From NCBI GenBank assembly GCA_018240685.1, contig JAFEFG010000038.1, positions 1 to 40,673 on the forward strand: 40,673 nt of DNA, given 5' to 3'. The notes under the pieces were generated by a model. It searched no databases and was not told the DNA's origin. It saw only the letters and a program-made list of their open reading frames with translations. Positions 33,987 to 40,673 of this stretch are shown in pieces. The DNA comes from Pseudomonadota bacterium. Its GTDB lineage: Bacteria; Pseudomonadota; Alphaproteobacteria; Reyranellales; Reyranellaceae. A program made the translations under genes and the position numbers. The number at the start of each line of letters is the position of its first letter. Position 1 is the first letter of the stretch.

Positions 33987-34202
33987 ATGTCGAAGGACAG
34001 GATCATCGAGCACCACCAGACGGCGGCCGACCATCACGAGCAGGCCGCTCGCCATCATCGCGAGGCGGCCCGCTACCACGAGGCCGATGCGCCGGAGAAG
34101 GCCGCGCACCACGCGCATTCCGCGCACGGCCATTCCATCCACGCCACGCACCACGCGAGCGAGGCGAGCAAGCACCACGCGGAAAGCCACGGTCGCCTCT
34201 AG
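33987..34202 (+). CDS. Histidine-rich small protein, 71 residues
   Basis: This short protein has 18 histidines in 71 residues, mostly in pairs at roughly heptad spacing (EHHQ, DHHE, RHHRE), with Ala and Glu between them. That pattern predicts a single amphipathic helix or coiled coil with a histidine face, able to bind Ni, Zn or Cu, or to buffer pH; neither function is shown. There is no signal peptide. GGAGG lies 5 nt before the ATG, so translation is well supported. I recall similar His-rich small proteins in soil proteobacteria but know of no assigned function. It ends 41 bp before a convergent LysR gene. Confidence 0.75.
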   Translation: MSKDRIIEHHQTAADHHEQAARHHREAARYHEADAPEKAAHHAHSAHGHSIHATHHASEASKHHAESHGRL

Positions 34203-34243
34203 AGGCGTTGCCGCACTTGAGGGACTCCGGCGGTTCGGCACTT

Positions 34244-35164
34244 TCACGGCGCCGCGGCCTTGCCGGCCGACCGACGTTCCGGCTGCACCACCGACAAACG
34301 GCTGAGCCGCTGGAAGGCGAAATCGACGAAGGCCTCGACCCTGGGGGCGCGATGATCCGCGCCCTTGGTCAGCAGGCTCACCGGCAGGGGTGTCCCCTCA
34401 TGCTCGCGCAGCAGCCGCACCAGCCGGCCTGCCGCGAGATCGTCGGCCACCTGATAGGACAGCAGATGTGCGATGCCGCGTCCGGCCCGGGCCGCCTGAA
34501 GGCGCGTCTCGACATCATCGACGCGCAGCCGGCTGCGCGGCCGACGCGGCCGGCGACCACGGCCAAAGTTCCAGTTCTGCGCCGCGGCAGAGGTCCCCAG
34601 CACAGCGACATGCCGCGCCAGGTCCTCCGGCCGCTGCGGGGTGCCGTGAGTCTTGAGGTAGGCTGGGCTCGCCACCCATAGTCGCCGCACTTCGCCGATG
34701 GACCGCATCAGAAGACTCGAATCGGCAAGCGGACCGATGCGTATCGCCACGTCGATCGCCTCGTCGATCAGGTCGACGTTACGGTCCGCCAGCACAAGCT
34801 CCACCTCGACTTCCTCGAAGGCGTCGAGGAAGGCCGCGACGACCGGCGCCACGTGGCGGCGGCCGAACAGCACCGGCGCGGTGACGCGCAGTACGCCCCG
34901 TATCGGCGCGTCGCGGCTTCCCTGCATGGCCGCGTCGTATTCGCCCAGGAGAAGACGTGCCCGTTCCAACAATGCCCGGCCGGCGTCGGTCGGCGCCAAG
35001 CGGCGCGTCGTGCGATCGATCAGGCGGCTGCCGGCCCGGTCCTCCAGCGACGCCAGCGCGCGCGTCACGGCGGGAGGGGAGCGCCGCAGCCGCCGTGCGG
35101 CGCGGATCAGGCTGCCCTCCTCCACGATCCCCACGAAGATCGCAAGCTCATCGAGGCGATCCAT
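34244..35164 (-). CDS. LysR-family transcriptional regulator
   Basis: This 306-residue regulator has the N-terminal winged helix-turn-helix of LysR proteins (LAIFVGIVEEGSLIRAARRL, then AVTRALASLEDRAGSRLIDR) and a PBP-like effector domain from about residue 90. Its opening resembles the CrgA/DmlR subgroup. It is divergent from the GFA gene across 91 bp, and an inverted repeat lies 5 bp upstream of its start codon, so it probably controls itself and the GFA-PNPOx pair. The effector is unknown. Confidence 0.92.
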   Translation of the reverse strand: MDRLDELAIFVGIVEEGSLIRAARRLRRSPPAVTRALASLEDRAGSRLIDRTTRRLAPTDAGRALLERARLLLGEYDAAMQGSRDAPIRGVLRVTAPVLFGRRHVAPVVAAFLDAFEEVEVELVLADRNVDLIDEAIDVAIRIGPLADSSLLMRSIGEVRRLWVASPAYLKTHGTPQRPEDLARHVAVLGTSAAAQNWNFGRGRRPRRPRSRLRVDDVETRLQAARAGRGIAHLLSYQVADDLAAGRLVRLLREHEGTPLPVSLLTKGADHRAPRVEAFVDFAFQRLSRLSVVQPERRSAGKAAAP

Positions 35165-35169
35165 GCATT

Positions 35170-35186
35170 ATTCCTGGTATTGGAAT
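35170..35186. promoter_or_regulatory. LysR-type operator candidate in divergent promoter region
   Basis: ATTCC-N7-GGAAT is a perfect 5-bp inverted repeat centred between lysR and the GFA gene, close to the lysR start. It contains the T-N11-A spacing expected of LysR boxes. It lies 69 bp upstream of the GFA ATG, a usual distance for activation. Confidence 0.45.
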
Positions 35187-35255
35187 TATCTCTTTTATCA
35201 TGTGCGCTTCAGTGCACACGCCGCAATTCCTACCTTTGCCGCAAAGGAGGATCAC

Positions 35256-35651
35256 ATGCTCACTGGAACATGTTTGTGCGGCTCCGTCGCCTATGAAGCC
35301 GAAGGCACGATCGACCGCATCGTTCACTGCCATTGCCCGACCTGCCGGAAGACCCACGGCACGGCCTTTTCGTCGGTGGCCGCAGTACCGCGCGAGACGT
35401 TCCGGTGGACGCGCGGCGCGGAGCATCTGGGTGCGTTCGAATCCTCGCCGGGCAAGGTCCGCCATTTCTGCTCGAAATGCGGCTCCCACATCATGGCCGA
35501 GCGGGCCAGCCAGCCGGTCGTGCTCCTGCGTCTCGGATGCCTCGACACCGAGATCCGGCGAATTCCCCAGCTCCATATCTGGCGGTCGCAGTCGGCCCCC
35601 TGGTACGACCCCAAGGAGTCGTGGCCCGAGCTGCCTGCCGGCACGGCCTGA
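35256..35651 (+). CDS. GFA-family (glutathione-dependent formaldehyde-activating-like) protein
   Basis: This 131-residue zinc protein has the family's cysteine sets: CLCGSV near the start, CHCPTCRKTHG around residues 25-35, and CSKCGSH around 72-78. Gfa was proposed to combine formaldehyde with glutathione, but most family members have no proven activity. AAGGAGG lies 6 nt before the ATG. It is followed after 7 nt by the PNPOx gene and faces a LysR gene. Confidence 0.88.
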   Translation: MLTGTCLCGSVAYEAEGTIDRIVHCHCPTCRKTHGTAFSSVAAVPRETFRWTRGAEHLGAFESSPGKVRHFCSKCGSHIMAERASQPVVLLRLGCLDTEIRRIPQLHIWRSQSAPWYDPKESWPELPAGTA

Positions 35652-35658
35652 GGCCAGC

Positions 35659-36588
35659 ATGCAAACGTCGCCCTTCCATGCCGACGAGCTCGCGGCACAG
35701 TCGCTGGCCCAACGCGCGAGCAGCGGCGCCGGCATCCGCGCCTTCATGCCCGACCAGCATCGCGCGTTCTTCGCCCTGCTGCCTTATCTGTTCATCGCGA
35801 CGACCGACCTGAACGGCTGGCCCGTCGCTTCGCTGGTGCACGGCCGTCCGGGCTTCACCCGCGCACCCGATCCGACGACATTGCGCATCGACGCGCTGCC
35901 CCTGGCGGACGACCCCGCGGCGACAGGACTGGAGGAAGGGCGCGCCATCGGTCTCCTGGGCCTCGATCTGTCGACGCGGCGTCGCAACCGAGCCAACGGC
36001 CGTGTAGCCGCGCGCGACGGTGGCGGCATGACCGTGGCCATCGACCAGAGCTTCGGCAATTGCCCCCAGTACATCCAGGAGCGCACGCCCGTCGCTCGTC
36101 CGCGCCAGCCGAGGCCGATCGAACGGCTTCACGGGCTCGACCCCGCGGCGCGGGAGCTGATCGCAGCAGCGGACACATTTTTCGTCGCCAGCCGCTCGCG
36201 GCCGGCCATCGGCCCTGCCGATCAGGGCGGGCTCGACATCTCGCATCGCGGCGGACGTCCCGGTTTCGTCGACGTTCGCGGCGACACGCTCATGGTCCCC
36301 GATTTTCCCGGCAACCGCTTCTTCAACACACTGGGGAATCTGCTCGGCGACCCACGCGCCGGCCTGCTGTTCCTCGACTTCGCCAACGGCGACTTGTTGC
36401 AGCTGCAGGGCACCGTCACCATCGATTGGACGGGCCGAACGGCTTCGGCCGTTGCCGGAGCCGAGCGGAGCTGGCGCGTCGACGTGGAGCACAGCTGGCG
36501 CCGCCGCGCGCCCCTCCCCTTCGACTGGACCTTCGGCGGCTACGCGCTCACCACTCTCAGGAGTGGGACTTGGCCTGCGTCGATTTGA
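35659..36588 (+). CDS. Pyridoxamine 5'-phosphate oxidase-family flavoprotein
   Basis: This 309-residue protein holds a PNPOx-like split barrel, with FIATTDLNGWPVASLVHGRPGF at residues about 45-66 and a second barrel segment from about 170 (FFVASRS, then HRGGRPGFVDV and FPGNRFFNTLGNLL). Such larger two-part members bind FMN and are not pyridoxine enzymes; reductase roles on quinones or heme have been suggested for some. It starts 7 nt after the GFA stop, sharing its operon. Its 3' end overlaps the convergent aroQ-like gene by 32 bp. Confidence 0.8.
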   Translation: MQTSPFHADELAAQSLAQRASSGAGIRAFMPDQHRAFFALLPYLFIATTDLNGWPVASLVHGRPGFTRAPDPTTLRIDALPLADDPAATGLEEGRAIGLLGLDLSTRRRNRANGRVAARDGGGMTVAIDQSFGNCPQYIQERTPVARPRQPRPIERLHGLDPAARELIAAADTFFVASRSRPAIGPADQGGLDISHRGGRPGFVDVRGDTLMVPDFPGNRFFNTLGNLLGDPRAGLLFLDFANGDLLQLQGTVTIDWTGRTASAVAGAERSWRVDVEHSWRRRAPLPFDWTFGGYALTTLRSGTWPASI

Positions 36589-37006
36589 CAGCAGCGACCA
36601 TCGCATCAAGGGCCAGCCGGTAGGAATCCACGCCGAATCCGGCGACAATTCCGACCACCGCCTCCGCCGTCACGGAGCTGTAGCCGCGCTTCTCGATGTT
36701 CGTCATGTGGACCTCGATCGCCGGCACCCGGATCGAGCGCAGGCAGTCGCGCAGGGCATGGCCCGCATAGAGAAATCCCGCGGGGTTGAACAATACCCCG
36801 TCGATCCCCTCCCGGTCGGCCTTGTAGATGGCCGAAACCGCCTCGCCTTCGGTATTCGTGTATAGAATCTCAAGCTCCACGCCGAGTTCCCGCGCCCGCC
36901 GGCGGACAATGGAGTTCAATTCCTTGGCCGTCGTCGTGCCATAGAGTTCCGGTTGTCGCGTCCCCAAGTACTCCATGTTCGCGCCCTGAATGAGCAGGAA
37001 TTTCAT
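36557..37006 (-). CDS. Type II 3-dehydroquinate dehydratase (AroQ) homologue, divergent active site
   Basis: This 149-residue protein has the type II dehydroquinase fold and length. The loop GTRQPELYG keeps Arg17 and Tyr22, Asn74 is in FNPAG, and His100 is in EVHMTNIEKRG. Relative to classic AroQ, however, the AYTHTS segment is GFLYAG, so a key His becomes Tyr80, and the Arg that follows the RE.F sequence becomes Ser111. The fold is certain, but normal dehydratase activity is doubtful. Two small hairpins precede the ATG. It is convergent with the PNPOx gene and lies 164 bp after the gltD stop on the same strand, with its own leader. Confidence 0.8.
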   Translation of the reverse strand: MKFLLIQGANMEYLGTRQPELYGTTTAKELNSIVRRRARELGVELEILYTNTEGEAVSAIYKADREGIDGVLFNPAGFLYAGHALRDCLRSIRVPAIEVHMTNIEKRGYSSVTAEAVVGIVAGFGVDSYRLALDAMVAAVKSTQAKSHS

Positions 37007-37013
37007 CGCTTCC

Positions 37014-37029
37014 CCAAGTCACAACTTGG
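37014..37029 (-). other. Hairpin at the aroQ-like ribosome-binding site
   Basis: On the minus strand CCAAGT-TGTG-ACTTGG is a perfect 6-bp stem whose right arm abuts the GGGGAAG ribosome-binding sequence before the ATG at 37006. A second short stem, GGCGT-GGGTG-ACGCC, lies directly upstream. Regulation is possible but not shown. Confidence 0.35.
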
Positions 37030-37170
37030 CGTCACCCACGCCACACGATGCAATTCTAGAACAAGTTCCGGTTGAACGGCACCATTCGTCGCACGCAAGC
37101 GATTGCTGCGACAAATACGAGTGACTATCGCGGAAAGAGCGCGTCAAAGAGGACGCGCAACAAGGTCCGC

Positions 37171-38622
37171 CTAGCGGGGCAGCGTCGATTCGCCCATCAG
37201 GAAGGCGTCGATGGAGCGCGCGCACTGCCGCCCTTCGCGAATCGCCCACACGACCAGCGACTGGCCGCGCCGCATATCGCCAGCGGCAAAAAGCTTGGAA
37301 ACCGACGTCCGGTAATCCTGCACGGTCGCCGCGACATTCCCCCGCGGGTCGAGCGCCACGCCCGCCTGCTCAAGCAGTCCGGGTCGGCGGGGTCCCAGGA
37401 AGCCCATGGCCAGCAGGACCAGATCGGCCTTCAGCGTGAAGGTCGAGCCGGGAATCTCCTTCATGGCCATGCGGCCATCGGTACCCATCACCCATTCGAC
37501 GTGCACGCATTCGAGCCCTTCGACCTTGCCGTTCGAGCCTACCGCACGCTTGGTGAGCACGGCGAAGTCGCGCTCCGCGCCCTCCTCGTGCGAGGAGGAG
37601 GTCCTGAGCTTGAGCGGCCAGTCCGGCCAGGTGAGCGCCTTGTTCTCCTTCTCCGGCGGCCGCGGCATCACCTCGAGCTGGGTCACCGACGCGGCGCCGT
37701 GGCGGTTCGAGGTGCCGACGCAATCGGACCCGGTATCGCCGCCGCCAATCACCACCACATGCTTGCCCTTGGCGCTGATCGTGCCCTTGGGCGCGGCCCG
37801 CACCTCGTCGTCGCCTGCGACGCGCTTGTTCTGGGGCACCAGGAAGTCCATGGCGAAATGGATGCCCTTCAGCTCGCGGCCGGGCACCTCGAGATCGCGC
37901 GGCCACTCGGCGCCGCCGGTCAGGGCCACGGCATCGTAGCCTTCGAGCAGCGACTTCACCGACAGCGTCGAGCCGACCTCGACGCCGGTGCGGAATTCGA
38001 CGCCCTCGGCCTCCATCTGGCGCATGCGGCGGTCGATCAGATGCTTCTCCATCTTGAAGTCGGGAATGCCGTAGCGCAGCAGGCCGCCGACGCGGTCGGC
38101 CTTCTCGAACAGCGTGACGGCGTGACCGGCGCGCGCGAGCTGCTGGCTGCAGGCGAGGCCGGCCGGTCCCGACCCGACCACGGCAATGCGCTTGCCGGTC
38201 TTCCTTGCCGGGATCAGCGGCTGGATCCAGCCCTCCTCCCAGCCGCGATCGACGATGGCGCATTCGATCGATTTGATGGTGACCGGATTGTCGTCGATGT
38301 TCAGCGTGCACGAGGCCTCGCAGGGGGCGGGGCAGACGCGGCCGGTGAATTCCGGGAAATTATTGGTCGAGTGCAGCACTTCGAGCGCGGCCTGCCACTG
38401 GTCGCGGCGCACCAGCTCGTTCCATTCGGGGATGATGTTGTTGACCGGGCAGCCGTTGTGACAGAACGGCACGCCGCAATCCATGCAGCGTGCCGCCTGC
38501 CGGCGCATTTCCTCCGCTGGCAGCGGCAGGACGAATTCCTTCCACGTCTTGAGACGCGCCTCGACCTTCTCATAGGGCCGGTCCTTGCGCTCGATCTCCA
38601 GGAAGCCGGTCGGAAGACCCAT
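37171..38622 (-). CDS. gltD: Glutamate synthase small subunit
   Basis: This 483-residue subunit of NADPH-dependent glutamate synthase feeds electrons to GltB. The N-terminal iron-sulphur region has [17 protein letters not shown] and CPAPCEASC, then two Rossmann motifs follow: one for FAD ([18 protein letters not shown]) and one for NADPH ([14 protein letters not shown]). Length is normal for GltD. It follows gltB by 68 bp on the same strand. Together they make two glutamates from glutamine and 2-oxoglutarate. Confidence 0.97.
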   Translation of the reverse strand: MGLPTGFLEIERKDRPYEKVEARLKTWKEFVLPLPAEEMRRQAARCMDCGVPFCHNGCPVNNIIPEWNELVRRDQWQAALEVLHSTNNFPEFTGRVCPAPCEASCTLNIDDNPVTIKSIECAIVDRGWEEGWIQPLIPARKTGKRIAVVGSGPAGLACSQQLARAGHAVTLFEKADRVGGLLRYGIPDFKMEKHLIDRRMRQMEAEGVEFRTGVEVGSTLSVKSLLEGYDAVALTGGAEWPRDLEVPGRELKGIHFAMDFLVPQNKRVAGDDEVRAAPKGTISAKGKHVVVIGGGDTGSDCVGTSNRHGAASVTQLEVMPRPPEKENKALTWPDWPLKLRTSSSHEEGAERDFAVLTKRAVGSNGKVEGLECVHVEWVMGTDGRMAMKEIPGSTFTLKADLVLLAMGFLGPRRPGLLEQAGVALDPRGNVAATVQDYRTSVSKLFAAGDMRRGQSLVVWAIREGRQCARSIDAFLMGESTLPR

Positions 38623-38690
38623 GGCCTGCTACTCCCCTCTCGCTTCTCGTTACCTCCCCTTGCGGAGGCCGCACCGGGGAGGAGTTGTCG

Positions 38691-40673
<1,983 letters not shown>

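Overview
The window reads as chromosomal DNA of a high-GC alphaproteobacterium. The evidence is an aapJQMP general amino-acid ABC transporter, a gltBD glutamate synthase pair, a DUF1194 von Willebrand-type protein, a FolM/FolB pterin pair, a CbpM/DnaJ pair and many acyl-CoA genes, all packed on both strands with frequent 4-bp start/stop overlaps. A soil- or plant-associated Hyphomicrobiales or Rhodospirillales member would fit, but the genus cannot be fixed from the sequence alone. I found no tRNA, rRNA, insertion sequence, prophage, CRISPR array or replication origin.

Layout. 1-5077 (+): the end of a duplicated aapJ copy, then aapJ-aapQ-aapM-aapP. 5153-6208 (+): rfbB (dTDP-glucose 4,6-dehydratase), whose ribosome-binding site lies in a hairpin. 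6365-6544 (-): a small membrane protein. 6666-8404 (-): a molbindin gene (mop), a TrmO-like methyltransferase and a BtuF-type binding protein. 8523-13049 (-): a tightly overlapping run read folM, folB, two EamA transporters, a WxcM/FdtA-type ketoisomerase and a DegT aminotransferase. With rfbB, the last two can make a dTDP-3-amino-3,6-dideoxyhexose. 13107-17528: an L-2-hydroxyglutarate oxidase-like protein, a nitronate monooxygenase, a small membrane protein, a VOC protein and an orphan LivM-type permease. 17515-23410: two divergent crotonases, a scramblase/LURP-like protein, a Baeyer-Villiger monooxygenase, a zinc-free quinone oxidoreductase and a small secreted protein. 23465-27470 (+): a threonine-aldolase-like enzyme, a stand-alone molybdenum hydroxylase large subunit and a flavodoxin-fold quinone reductase. 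27534-32858 (-): cbpM, dnaJ/cbpA, a single-module adenylation-carrier-thioesterase protein and an acyl-CoA dehydrogenase. 32991-36588: a DUF1194 protein, a histidine-rich 71-residue protein, a LysR regulator divergent from a GFA protein, and a PNPOx-family protein. 36557-40673 (-): a divergent type II dehydroquinase and gltD-gltB, gltB running off the window.

Functional themes. Amino-acid uptake and nitrogen assimilation frame the window (aap and gltBD). Molybdenum appears twice (mop with its binding protein, and the molybdenum hydroxylase). A deoxyamino-sugar branch is split between rfbB and the ketoisomerase/aminotransferase pair, with the molybdate-type operon between them.

Most of the region is ordinary metabolism. 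The parts most worth a second look are the mop-trmO-binding protein operon, the A-PCP-TE protein with a cysteine in place of the thioesterase serine, the AroQ homologue that has lost two active-site positions, the histidine-rich small protein, the alternative hairpins over the rfbB ribosome-binding site, and the tandem aapJ copies.
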